From Struthio camelus (taxonomy: Eukaryota; Chordata; Aves; Struthioniformes; Struthionidae): a stretch of DNA of 64,000 bases. The first letter of the stretch is position 1. Every line of letters begins with the position of its first letter. Both the position numbers and the translations under genes were made by a program. Shown piece after piece: positions 49,241 through 61,550 of this stretch. The DNA lies in assembly GCF_040807025.1 (NCBI RefSeq), contig NC_090943.1, forward strand, positions 9,038,356 through 9,102,355, read 5' to 3'. The notes under the pieces were generated by a model that saw nothing but the letters and a program-made list of their open reading frames with translations, was not told the origin of the DNA and did not search any database.

Positions 49241-49749
49241 CTTGGATCATCTTTTTTTCTTTTTTATTCAGCAACCTCTCTGTAGAATGAATTTATTTTT
49301 TCTGCTCCCTGAAAGGACTTTCTCTCCGTAAGCTGAGATCTGGTTTGGGTTCTTGACCGAGGGGCTGTGACTGGATCCAAAGATGGGTTACTTTTGACCA
49401 GAACAGATGCAAGACTTTGAAACAGCATCTATTGTAGCCTGGGAGAGATGATGGTCAAAATACAGGGCTGGTTAGGAGCTGTTCGTATAGTTCATTGATA
49501 TTCAAGAAAGGGCAAGAATTTAATAAATAAATAAACTGTGGGGCTGATGGGCCTCAGTAGAATTTTTTGATGAATAATACCCAACTTTCAGACTCACATC
49601 TGTTGGCCTTTGTCTTTTGCTGTTTGTGAGTTTCTCATTCAAACCCTTTTTGTAGTTAATAATTTAAATTCTGCAGGCTTCGTATTCACATTGTTTTGCT
49701 CTGCAGTGCATTCTTTGAACAAGCACAGGAGCTTTCCTCGATATGATAA

Positions 49750-50110
49750 CCAAGACTAGGTATAATATACCCAGAGAAGTCTTATCAGTTTCTTACAGTG
49801 TATAGCAATTATAGTAGCTCTTTTGATTTACATTATATTCCCCTAGCAACCAAGCATTCTGTTTGCTGCCTTCATTTCAGCTACATATTGGGCTAACAGC
49901 TTTAGGGATTTTTTTTCCACAGTAAAAATCCTTAATCTCTCAAACAGCTTCGAATCACTTTCCTCGTCAGTGTGCTGAAACTTTTCATTTTTATCAGGAT
50001 GTTTCTTTTATTATTATCATTGCTACTGTTTTCTTTTTTTCCCCAAGACATGTTACTTTCTTCATTTTTGCGTAAGCTTTGAGTTTGACCACTTCAGAGA
50101 TTTAATACCT
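49750..50110 (-). mobile_element. old CR1-group LINE fragment
   Basis: ATTCTGTTTGCTGCCTTCAT, then GCTACATATTGGGCTAACAG, then a TCCACAGTAAAAATCC block and later TTCATTTTTGCGTAAGC follow the antisense of an old CR1-type element that I recall from turtle and bird DNA ('attctgtttgctttyttgactgctgcacattgagctgatgttttcagagaactatccac...gactccaagatc'). Divergence is high and the borders are soft. The reading frame is destroyed. Confidence 0.5.
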
Positions 50111-53100
50111 GGCTGTACATTCATTAGATTTGAGAGGTTGATACAGGTACCAGTAGTTTACACCAACTTGGTGCTTGCAAACTTCCAACCCTACCTAAGT
50201 CTTTGGTGCAGATAGTGAATGCTGGCAACTCAGAACTTACCTGAGGAGCATTTACTCCATCCACAATACTTCTGCCAATTGTGCTGCTGTTTATTTCTAC
50301 TCTGAATGCCTGGAAGGGAAAATGGTGTTTTTCCCCCTCCTGCTGTCCATGGGGAAGAAAGAAAACTCTCAGAAATAGTGCATTTGTGTTTGGATGGTGC
50401 TAATTTATTATGATGTTCTAAATTTATGTATAAACAAATGGTAAGATGAGAGCAGGCAGCTTTTATAGTGACAGAGCCATCTGTAGAGGACTAATTTTAG
50501 TTTAATTTCTTTATTTCTATTTATAGAAAACAGCTATCACTCATATCCTTGGACCTCTATATCACAGAAAACAGACATCAGACTCCTGACTATATCATTT
50601 TGGCAGCACAAGGCTAGTATAACTAGGCATTCGTCATATGGTGTACTGAGCAAATGTGAACTTCTGTGACAACAGCCTGAGCCTGGTTTGGCTTGTTTTG
50701 CTTTGACTCAAAAGGAAGTTAGATCTGCCTCTGCATTGCTGTTGTCATGTCTGCATCTTTTCAGCTTCACACAGCCTCAGGGCCCAGATCCTGCATCTGT
50801 GCCTGGGCTTGCTTTTGGGCATGTGTTTATTCTGTAGTCAGTGTGAAGGCAGGTGGGTGCACCCACAGCCAGGACTGCTGGATGCCGAGCCCCAGACCTG
50901 TAGATGCTAACGTGTGAACAGTTTTATCGCATGAATTGCTCTGAAGGCATTACTCTCAGTCCTGACCTCTCTGAGCGGTCATTGATGTTCATAGGTTCAA
51001 ATCCTGAGCTTCCTTCAAAAACCACTTTTTGGCAGGCTCTAACCCTGCAGAAGCAGCAGAAGAGTTATGTGGGCAAGAACCGGTGTGCAAGTAAAGCCTA
51101 GACTTTGTCTTCCTGTCACCTTTAATAGTCTAATCATGCGTACTGGAAAGGCTAGCCCGGGAACATCTCATGAACGTATACTATTATGTACTTTGGGTTC
51201 CCCTTGCTCCATTTATTTTGGTGGGAGCTGGACTCTTTCAGCCTATTTCAGCAGCTTCACACCAAGCAGCAGCTTCACTTTGGAGGCCAGATTTGAATGT
51301 CAGGACAGTAGCGCTTATAGACGTGACCCCAACCCAGTGCGTATGGAAGGTGTTCAGAAAGTGGAAATTTGAGAAGCAAGAGCTTTCCTTCTGTCATCCA
51401 TCAAAATCTATTGTGTTTATGTTGTCCTAGGGAGGTTACAAACAAAAAGGATATCAGCTGCGTTTAAAAATGCATTTTAAACATAGAGAAACAGCAGAGA
51501 ACACAATATATGGATAGAACAATGTTTTAGCATGGCCTATGTTCCTGAAATGTAAGGCTTTGAAAAGCTGTCCAGCACACCTGGCTTGGTTCTGAAGGTG
51601 TTCCAAGAAATATTATTTATCACTTTAAAAAGCCGTTTGTAGTGCATGTCACTTGGCATTTTTAAATATTAGTAAAAAAAAAAAAAATTAGCACAAGATT
51701 CAGATGTATGTTTTCTTCCTCTGCAGTTCTCAATTTGGACTATCTTGCCTTTTGCAAATGCTTTGGATGGATTCAAATACATGATGCAAGAAAATGCACA
51801 AGGAAATTGAAAACTAAAATATAATGTTAAAGTTATGCTAGGAAAACACTAAAAAGTCTCTACACAGTGTTAGAAAACTAATAGTTTCTAAACTATTCAA
51901 AATGGGCTTGTGACATGAGGGACATAAGCGGGCTAGACAGACTGATCCTGTTCCCCCTTTCGAATGTGTCTGGAAACAAAGAAATAATTTCCTTTTTATA
52001 CTGCTCATCTGTGTTTATGATTAGTGGCAGTTACGGTATCAGAAACAAAAGGGCTTTAACAATAATTCTGCTTAATTTCAATTAAAACTGAATCTACATT
52101 ATGCCAAATTCAAAAGACCAAACATTACCTTTACTGTTGATGGGAATATGTCTTTTCCTGTGACCTTGGCATCTCAGATAATGACCTGAGACATTTTCTC
52201 TCATCATCTTAGTTAAAGCTAAATGATTGCACGGATATATTTCTGATTTATATAACAAGAAAGGAAATTTGAAACATGCATAAATGCTCCAGGCAAATCT
52301 CTGGCTTAATCCTAAACTACTTATTAATTTCAAATGTACTAGCAGAGAACATGTTTGTGGGAGATAGATGTTTAGTGTCTGCGGAGGTGTTTCACCACAA
52401 TCAGTGATGATGCTGTGCAACCCTGCTAAGCAACTTAAAGAAGGAATCTCAGGTTCTTTTGAAATGTATTTGGAAATACTTCCTCTGCTTTTGTCCAGAA
52501 TAAGCTTTGAAACCATGTTATAGAAAATATTTGGGTCAAGTGCTAAAATTGTCAAGTAACCAGGAGTATGAAGGCCTTTAAGGGACGATGCAGTGACTGA
52601 ACTGAGAGTGGACAATCCTGAAAATCTCACAGCTTTATTTTGTAGATCATTTCCTCATAGAAGTACTCTTTCTAGTGTGTGTTTCTGACTACTGCAGAAA
52701 CTCATACTTGGCTTCATGCCAGCTGATGACTGGCTTCTTTCAGTCCACACAGTTTCAGCACAGGTGAGGAACAATACCTAGATAGTATTAGATGAAGACC
52801 TAATGTTGCTTTAAGATCAGTGAACATGAATGAACATCTATCCAACAACCTTAGTTTGCTTCCTGCTAATTACTGACCTGAAAATTCACCACTCAGGTTA
52901 GGGATACTCAGAACTGGGCTGAAGAGAACAGGGGATATGTGCAAAGGTGTTCTTCCATCCCACTTGGTCCTTTCTGCTTCCCATTTTTTCAATTAGAATG
53001 AAAAAAAAACGGGTTTGTAAAGCAATTACTTGTTGAATTCATCTCTAGCGCAATTGCATGCCTTTCAAGGCCCAGAATTCCTCAGGCATTTTTAACTCAT

Positions 53101-54234
53101 GCTGTGCCTTAGTGTAGAAGAAGGATGATAGCTCAAGGTGACATATTTGATAGACTAATGTTCACTGAAATGAGTTTGTCTTCTGCGAAAGCCAAGTCAA
53201 GCCAACAGTACTCTCGAAAATCACGCCTTCTGTCTGTACGAGACCTAGCCTTCGGGTGCAGCAGTGGTAGGCAGATAACCAAATAGTGAGTATTATAAAA
53301 CACTGATAATCTACAGTAACGAATCCTTGTCATGTTTATTATTTTGCTATTCGGATGGCTTAATTCAATTCAAAATATTTTGGGAGTTCTTCACGAACTG
53401 CAAAGTTTCATGCACGTACTTGATAATCTGGATTTGGCCAAATTGACTTTGTAAGTTCCCAAGTCTGACATCAAACCAGGAAGCAGAATGGAAGGAGCAG
53501 CGATGGATGTGCTCTTACTATTTCTCTGTAAAGGAGCAGACTCTTGTTCCTAATTCTGGATCTTCTGCAGCACTCAGCATAGCTGATCTTGCCATTTTGC
53601 TGTCCTGCCTAAGGATGGTGGCAGGATTCTAGAAAAATATTTTGTAATGATTGATACTTTTCTTGGACAACTGCATGCAGAGGGCACACAGCCTCCATCA
53701 ATGAAGTGATCCTCTCTGGATTTCCATAGAGCCCTTCCTTGTCTCACCCTCCTCCTGTAGTTCCTCTGCTTGGCTGTGCTGTGGGCAGGCTGCCCTGCTC
53801 CAGCAGTACGGCCGTGACGGCTGCCTCCTGCCTATCTGTTCTTTGTGAGCTGGCTGAACCTAAGTACCATTCTGACAGAAGTTATATCTGAGGGAAATTT
53901 CATCTCTATATATCTATATTCTCCTTGGTAATTCTTCCATGTTCCACTGATGATGACTTACTTGTCTTTCTCTCCCTTTCCCATAGGAAAAACCACCTTA
54001 TAACCCTGACCTCTGCTAAAAATCGCCTTCTGCTTCACAAGCAGAAGTTTATCTATTGCTCTGCTAAAGAATATTGCTACTCTCCACAAATTTTTCCTCA
54101 GCAGAAAGAAACATTTTTGGGAGCTCATCAATAATGAGGTGGTCTCCTGTCCATAAGAAGCTATCAACAGGGCCTGCATTTTTTTTTTCCTAAATGTTTC
54201 TCCAACTCTGAATGGCACATAGCAATCACTATCT

Positions 54235-54272
54235 CAAAAAAAAAACCCAAAAAACCAAAAACCAAAAAACAT
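54235..54272. repeat. A-rich simple repeat (AAAAACC-type)
   Basis: Runs of 5-10 A separated by CCC, CC and C. Confidence 0.8.
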
Positions 54273-54419
54273 ACTTTCCTATTTCTATGTCTATGTGCCA
54301 TCTTCACAAGAAATAATGTGGACTTGATGGCTAGATCATACACTAAATGACTTTACTGCTTCCCACATCTATTATTGCAGTCTACTTTATCTGACCTTGA
54401 AAATAATTATGCTTTTTAC

Positions 54420-54560
54420 GCCCCAGGAAAAAAAAAAATCACCTAGTTCAGAATGTAGCTGTAAGCCTCCTCAACAACATGGATTACTGAAATCACATCA
54501 CCTCTGTGCTCTGCTCACTCCACTGACTGCCTATATAAAGCAGCAAAAAGATTATGCAAC
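54420..54560 (+). mobile_element. L2-like LINE reverse-transcriptase remnant
   Basis: Read from 54440, the plus strand gives HLVQNVAVSLLNNMDY, a stop, NHITSVLCSLH, a stop, LPI and a stop. This parallels the C-terminal ORF2 region of L2-type LINEs (xLQNAAARLLT...HITPVLxxLHWLPV). Both Trp codons that would precede or follow His are now stops or lost, and an A11 run interrupts the sequence just upstream. It is a dead fragment of about 140 bases. The order and spacing of the QNxA, HITxVL and LHxLP motifs make chance resemblance unlikely. Confidence 0.6.
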
Positions 54561-57500
54561 TTTCTAAGAGAATGGCTGTCATAACAAGACCCCAGATCAG
54601 GTGAGTTTGGTCTAACTTCGTGTTATTCTGAACGCTGTTCAGATAGCCGTCTGTATACAACTCCATATGTCTTAGTCTGAGAAAAATGTGGATTCATCAA
54701 AACTCAAAGACAAGCTTTCTCATCTCTTTTAATAGTTATGTATTACACATAATTGCATTTAGACTTGACATTCCTAACAGTGTCTCTTTTATAGTTTTTC
54801 TTAATTAGCATTGGTTGGACATGCTGAGCAAAAGCCAAAATTTTAGCTTTGCCTTGTTCCATTCTTCCTTTTACTGGAGTAGTTTAAAGGATCAACTTGT
54901 CAAAAAGAATAAAAGACTCTCTCATGTTGAGAGTTCTCATAAAAGGCCCTAAGAGCTTCTATAGAGCCATTACTGTCTATTGTGCACAGCAGATCTGTAA
55001 AATACTGACATGGGGCTATATTTAATGCACTGAACTCTGTTAGCATGATTGGGAATCAGCATGTTTTCCTGTGGAATTGGGCACCTTTAGCCCCTGTCTC
55101 AAAGAAAGCCTCACCGTTGTGTACTTTGCATTACTTACTTTATTGCTTTGAAACTGTGTTTCATGGTGGAAGAAAAAATGTAAAAATATGGAGGAAGACA
55201 AGAGACAGTGACATTACAAGTGTGAGTATGCTTTGCACTGTGTCAGTATATGTATTAAAAAGACAGCTGAAGGGAAATTCATTTCTATTAAGAACACAAG
55301 GATCAAATTTGAAGAGAGCGCACTGAGATGCATAAAACTGCAAGTGATTGAGGAAACAGTGGATGTCACAAAACTGTATCAGACTTAAAAACAATGCACA
55401 GAAATGGATACTGAAACTTTGAAGAAAGATTGATGTAACAACAGCTGCAGTTAAATACTGAGGACAAAAAAAAATCCTTCTACACAAAGTACTCTGATTC
55501 TTGCCTTTTAAATCAGTTTACAAGGGCAGGAGTGCATTGACATACATAGGGGAAAAAATGGAATACATAGGATTTATGTAAAGAAATGTATTTCTAATTA
55601 CGCTCTTTTGGCAGTACCAGTCACTGAAAACTTTGACTTTATAAGATTAAAATTATCCTTTTGTATTATTTTTGCAATACCGTACGTATATTCTGTGCGA
55701 CCCAGACTATCCAGATAAAACAATGCAATCTCTTTGTACGCTATGAAATCCCACCAGTTGTATCAAACAGCTCTGCCAGCAATTTGGCCCAACAGCTGCA
55801 AAAAGGAAAAGGAAATTATTGCCATCTTAAAAAAAATCAAAATCTCTGCTTCAAAAAGACATGTTATCAGCAGAGAGAGAAATGAGTATAAGACCACAGA
55901 ATCCATTAAGAATGTTACTATTGTTACCAATTTTTAAAAGTGGTGCTCCAATACTGTATAGAACAAAGAAATGCTAAAATAGCTGGATGGAAATAGTCAC
56001 GAGCTCAGGAGGGTTTAAACATAGTTTTTTATGTGGCTAACAGAAATGTCCACTGTTAACATAATTAAAACTGCAAGCATCTTAGTTTTTCTGATGCTTT
56101 TTTTTAGTTAGGGTAGGATTTATTTCTTCTGAAGGTCAGAAGAATTAGATTTCTGAGGGTGGACAAGTCATCAGAGGGTTTCCTTTATATTCAGGGAAGA
56201 GGGATAGATACCTCTCAAGAACTGTTCATCACCAGCTGAGACATTTAGGGGAAAACTGCTGGAAATGCCTGTTTCCCTCACTTTTTCTGTCATTGATCTC
56301 TGAGATTAGGGTGTTGGAGGAAGCAAGATGAATGCCTTCAAATTTCATTTTAGCGCTCCTAATGGTACTCTTACCGATTTTGGGCTATAGTTTATGTTCC
56401 TTTCTACTGACTTGAATAAAGTGAGGTTCTTCCTTGCGAGGACACTGAGTAGACTTGAGTAACGTATTAAACCTTGTCGTTTATCCCTACTGCTTTTCTC
56501 ATACCTTTCTGCTTCCTTTTTATTTACTTTGGACTCCACTGTATCATCGTGCTGGTGGTAGAGTACCTCCTTCAAAAGATGCATTTGCTTTGTGGGACTC
56601 ACACAACACGTTGCAGTCGATAACTGGCTTGGATGCGCGGCAGCTAGCATGTCCAAAGAGTGATCCGTATTTAGCATGGGCTGAAATGATGAAAGCAGCC
56701 AGGCAAAGAGCAGACTGAATGACAACATGGGAGCCAGGGCATAGCTGCGGGCAGAAGCAGGCATAGAATAGGACAAGCAGGTTACAGCCTGGCCATAACA
56801 AAAACAAAACCCCAGTTCTTTCATATAAGTTTTGGCCAGAAAGGGAGGTTCAGTACTGTGAGCAGAAAACCCTTACTTTAGATTGTATTCCAGGACGTTA
56901 CTGTCCGACTGTGTTCCAGCAAAATAAGAACTCATGTATTTTCCCTGTGAATAAGCAGAATTAAATCAAAGAAATACCTGTCTGTTGTCCATCAAAAACA
57001 AAACACCAAGGATTATCTAAGCAGTTGGATCAAAAAGAAGTTTTAATTTCTTCGATTTTTGACCCTGAAACTTTTGTAATTGGTTTCTGATATTTCTACT
57101 CGTTCTCTTTTCTAAATTTCTATGTGAGCTATTGCTGTCTTTCCTCTCATGCTTTTGTTGAACTTGTAAATCAGGGGATAGCTCCTTGCATATCAACTCA
57201 GCCTCATTCATTTCATGCACCAGTCACTGTGTTACTCGAAAATAAGCGGAAAAACAGCTTATGTTTTTGCGTTATCTAAACCTAGCTATTTCAAGATGCG
57301 TTAGCTTACAGTGGCAAGAAATTGCTCCTCGTTCCTTGTTTGACGTTTGATCAGTTTACATGCATATAATTGCAGTAGTGGCTGCCCTATTCAAATACTT
57401 TGTCTCTTCAGTTTCTCCCTCTCAAAGTTGTCCACGGTATATATAACCTTTCCTTGCCTTATAGGGAGAGAGTCAAACTCTATCAGTATTTTTATATTCC

Positions 57501-59516
57501 GATAGGATATTGTCTGCCTCCATGCAAATTCAGGAGCCTGATCTATTTGCAGAACCTTTTACATACAGTGCTACTCCATTAACTTATTTTTTTAATAGAA
57601 TATTCCAATATAATATGTTTTTTCATTGATAGAGAAACCACTGGTCATTCTCTCCATAGAGCAATCCTCTTTTGTCAGAGCCCTTTTGCACTACCAGAAT
57701 TCTAATTCATCCGTCATTACTTTCAGATTTTTTTGGCATCACAACACCATAGCCAAGATAACCTAAATTAATTTAGGTCTAGTGACTTAAGGGACACTTT
57801 ACATTAACTGATGATCTGTCCCTTATGGTTAATGCTTTATTCATGTGCTTATTTTCCCTTGCTGCATTAGCCTAGCACCCAAATTGAAATAGGAGAAGTT
57901 ATATAAATTTATCAGATTTTGCTTCATACATACTGAGCATTTGACAAAAAATAAATTTAATCTAATCATGCTGTCATTTGCCTTGTTAATGCATAAATAG
58001 TTTCCTTCAGTTTTTTCTAGCCTGACTACACCTAAATAATTTTATCTCAATTGCAGTGTTGCCACTTCCCTGAACGTGATATTACCCCCCCCAAATATAT
58101 ACAACGGAGATCTTGGCAAAAACCTCTTCTTTTCTTACCGTGCTGAAAAGGGCCATGTATTCCTGCTATTTTATTTTTAAACAGCTTCTAATCCATGACA
58201 TTACTTTATCTCTCTGCCTATGAGCCTGTAGAGCCTAATACAAGCCCAGTGAGGCTGTTACGAATCTCTCTGTTGTCTTCAGAGAGCTTTGGATTAGAAC
58301 TTAAATCTCCCCCGTAGTGTCTTTTCAGGGATTTTCTCAGGACATTTTGCTATAATACCATTGTGGGTCTTACCCATTCTGTGACTGAAGCACTGTATGG
58401 GTACAGAGGTCTCATTTCTTCCCTCTGTATAGTCTGAGCTCCTTTGAGTGTATTTATGCTAGTAAACTAAACGGAGCCAGAGCATGGGCCTGTGGACTGG
58501 CATGCAGTTGTCTGTACTGTTAAACTGTTAACACAGTTGCACAATTTTCATCTGCCACTACCCACGGAAGTGTTTGGGCACAACTCCAGCCCTAGCATGG
58601 ACTAGGGCTTTCCTGGGGGATGGTCTGCATATGCTCCCTGTTTTGGAAAAGCAAGAGACTTTAGCTGGGTGGATGCAACCACAGCGCTTGGCCTCCGGTC
58701 AGGAAACCATACAGTGGATTATTTTATTTGTTTGCAGAAACATAACCACGTCAACTGATAATGAGCCAAGCGGTCCGAAGCTGCATGTTTTACACAGCTT
58801 TGCATACCACAGTGGGTTGATGCAGAACACAGTGTTGCCCTTGATGCATGAGCTGGGCACCAGTGAGCTGAGCACCCAAGGAAAGGTTGGCAGGGTTTAG
58901 CATTGACCACCTGACACTGAGAGGCAATGAACTCTCAGTGAAAACGGGAATGAGTTTTGATTTCAGTCGTCTTCTCCTGACTGTCTTCCTACTTACAGCT
59001 CTGTAGGTGCAGGAGGCCATGGACTAAGAGACTGTGACAATGTTGTCTTCCAGATGATCCGTGACACGATATTCAATGGTGCTTTTAAAGCTAATGGTTG
59101 CCTTTTTACTAAGTCATACATTACTTGTAGGCAGTTGGGCAAGAGAAAGATGATATTCTTCACATGTGCGCTTTAAGGGAAGAACTTGCTATTTCACGGT
59201 TTAACCAGAAACAGTGAAGTTCATAGTTAAGTGATCCACACCAAAAAAAAAGAAAAAGTCTATCCAAAAGTTTCAGACAGAACACAAAGTGTTGTACGGT
59301 TTTGTCATTTACAAGATTTCACCTTTCAGAAACAAACTTAAGTACCATAGTGACATTTTGACAAGAGACCATCCTTGACCCAAAATAACCCTGTGTTTCC
59401 TGAATACAATTGTCTTCTGCCCTTAAATATCATGTCTATTGAAAATGTTTTTGGGTGGTCCCTCAAGTCACACAAAATGCATTTCCAGGACAAGTCATCT
59501 GAGAGAGACTTATCTT

Positions 59517-59540
59517 AAATAAACAAACAAACAAACAAAA
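59517..59540. repeat. (AAAC)n microsatellite
   Basis: Five AAAC units ending in an A run, preceded by TTAAAT. Confidence 0.88.
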
Positions 59541-60329
59541 AGCAAAAACTGAAGCCAGAGAGAGGCTGCACGCTGAGGGAAAGACTACATTAGGCATTTC
59601 GGAGCACATGCAAGTGTATGATCCTTCTCTCTAGGATGTGTCAGCAGACCTGCCTGACTCATTTAAAATACTATGGGTTGGAAAAAGGACTAGGAAATGA
59701 GACGTTTCAGTTTATCAGACTCAAATTTTCATAAACAAGAAGTAGTTCAATTGGCTAAAGGATATTTCCATTTGTAAAATAAAGAAAAGATGCAAGAAAA
59801 TCTATCAATAGGATGGGAAACACAGGGAATAGATGGAGCTGTGCTATACACACCTCTGTAAAGGCAACAGCGCTCATCAAGGCAGGGACCAGTGCTGTCT
59901 GGGTGGTAGGACTGGTTACCAAGCAAAGATGTTGCCAAAGTGGTGGCGGGCTACCTCCTCAGCTGGCTGGAAGTGATCAACAGCCAGAAATGAGTAATCA
60001 GGAACAACTTCCGTCCTCCAGAGCACCACTTATCTCCATCTCCTTCACTTAGAAATTTATGAACCACCTTACTTCACAAGTTTGCATAAATCTCATCCAA
60101 ACACCAACTCGTGGTGTTTAAAAATATGAAATGAGAAGGAAACGTTAAGGTTAAGAGTGGTAGGAAATTGCTATGATTCCCTTCCCTCAAAAAATGCCAT
60201 TACTTTCACAGGGTGGGTGCTCTTACCTTGGCTTATGATTGTCTTTCACTTCCATTTCTTATATCCTAGGCATCTCAGCACCACATTGCTTCTCTTGTGT
60301 TAATGAGTGCTGTTGTGTGTGTCTTGGAA

Positions 60330-60440
60330 TATAAGTCCTCCAAGCAGGGACCTTGTCTTCCTCTTTGGAGAGTAACATGCATGCCAGTGACACTGCGTAA
60401 TGGCAGGATCATTCTGGAGTTAAAACTCATCACAATAAAT
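60330..60440 (+). repeat. L2/L3-like LINE 3' tail
   Basis: ATAAGTCCTCCAAGCAGGGA, CCTTGTCTTCCTCTTTGGAG and the terminal CACAATAAATCAATCAG match the 'gtaagctcctcrgggcagggacctgtcttc...aataaatcaatca' type of tail, in the same orientation as the copy near 47.5 kb. Confidence 0.5.
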
Positions 60441-60489
60441 CAATCAGTAAGAAACTGAATTTATACCTCAAATTACTTAGGAATGTGAG

Positions 60490-60915
60490 ACTCTAAAGGA
60501 CATTTGGAGTTGAGGCCAGTCCCCTGCCATGGCCAGCCTGTGTCAGATAAACTCTTTCATTAAACTAATTAACTAATCCATCTTAGAACGAATTGGGTCA
60601 TTTGCTACCATTACTCCCGCTGGGAAATTGTTCAAGAGTCTGAAGTGTTCACTTCTCTGTTGCTTTGAGACGTTCTTCTCATTTCCAGCCTGAGTTTATT
60701 CATGGCCGGTTTATATCCGTTTGTTCTTGTGCCAGTGTTGTCTCCTAGCTTAAATAGCTCTCCTTCCTCTCTTGTTTTATTCCTTTATGTATTTATAGAG
60801 AACAGTCATACCCCTTTGAGCTGTTGTTTCACTAGGCTAAGCAAGCTAAACTCTTTTAGGCTCTCTCTTTGCGTGATTGTCCTCGTAGCCCTTCTCAGCA
60901 CCTATTAATTAATTT
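60490..60915 (-). mobile_element. old CR1-group LINE 3' region
   Basis: Read on plus, the blocks TTTCCAGCCTGAGTTTATTC, ATGGCCGGTTTATATCCGTT, TGTTCTTGTGCCAGTGTTGT, TATTTATAGAGAACAGTCAT and CTAGGCTAAGCAAGCTAAAC then GTAGCCCTTCTCAGCACC follow the antisense 3' part of an old CR1 family ('tttccagcctgaatttattcatggccagtttatacccatttgttcttgtgcc...ctttgagtctc...gcccttctctgcacc'). The segment spans about 425 bases and is heavily substituted. Confidence 0.68.
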
Positions 60916-61349
60916 CACATATATGTGTATGGTGACCCTTCAGGTAATTAATCATAATAGTAGCCAACCCTATTTAAGGTTCAGAAAAGGAGAAATAATC
61001 AGCACCGAGTATGTAACCAAAATGGAAAAGGCTATATGCTGTGGAACAAGTGGTAGTATTTGTTTTTGGTAGCACTGATAAAATTCAGGGCACTTTCAGA
61101 TGCAGAAGAAAAGCCATTCATTGCTCTAGGAAAGTAATGTGTTGCTTTACATGTTGCATTCACATCTAGTAGTATCTTATTTTTTGCCACTTGTGACTAA
61201 TGTTTTCTCCTCCCGCTGCTCTGTTTTTAGTTTATCTGGGGTAGGTGCACAGGGAAGGGAGGGGAAGGTCATGCATTTGTGTGGCCACATCTCTATTGAG
61301 CAGATCGTTTGAAAGGACATTTCCCCTCTCTATCCCTTCTTCGTGTTGG

Positions 61350-61550
61350 GTCATACGCTGGAGAAGGAGCTGCCGCGTGGGCTTGCAGCCAAGGAAGGCA
61401 GCACGCCGTCTCGTGACGGCATGCTGCTGCAGGTTTTGTCCTGTCCCAGGCACATGGGCTGATGGCCTGAGTGTTCCCTGCTGGCCCACAGGGTCGACAA
61501 GCTGAGGAAAGACGTGCCACGCTGCGTGGCAAGTGGGACTTGCCAGTGAG
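61350..61550. other. CpG-retaining GC-rich segment with clustered hairpins
   Basis: An isolated GC-rich patch in AT-rich intron. It contains an imperfect 13-bp hairpin (61398-61427, TCGT loop, one C/A mismatch), a perfect 7-bp inverted repeat GCCACGC-T-GCGTGGC (61516-61530), an overlapping perfect 7-bp hairpin GGCAAGT-GGG-ACTTGCC (61528-61544), a GCTGCC/GGCAGC pair (61369-61374 and 61397-61402) and a CCCTG/CAGGG pair. Several frames are open on both strands, as expected for GC-rich DNA, with no domain. The identity is unknown. Confidence 0.4.

Noticed and set aside
52094..52630. 178-codon minus-strand open frame, the longest outside the GC-rich island
   Set aside because: No domain, no splice context and no coding-like composition. 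In 128 kb of strand-summed sequence about one frame of this length is expected by chance.
56345..56824. 159-codon minus-strand frame, overlapped by an 87-codon plus frame
   Set aside because: No domain, conserved motif or exon boundary recognised.
59860..59940. Another L2-like tail (CATCAAGGCAGGGACCAGTG)
   Set aside because: Only a short GCAGGGACC block matches; the expected downstream CCTAGCACAATGG and A-rich end are absent.
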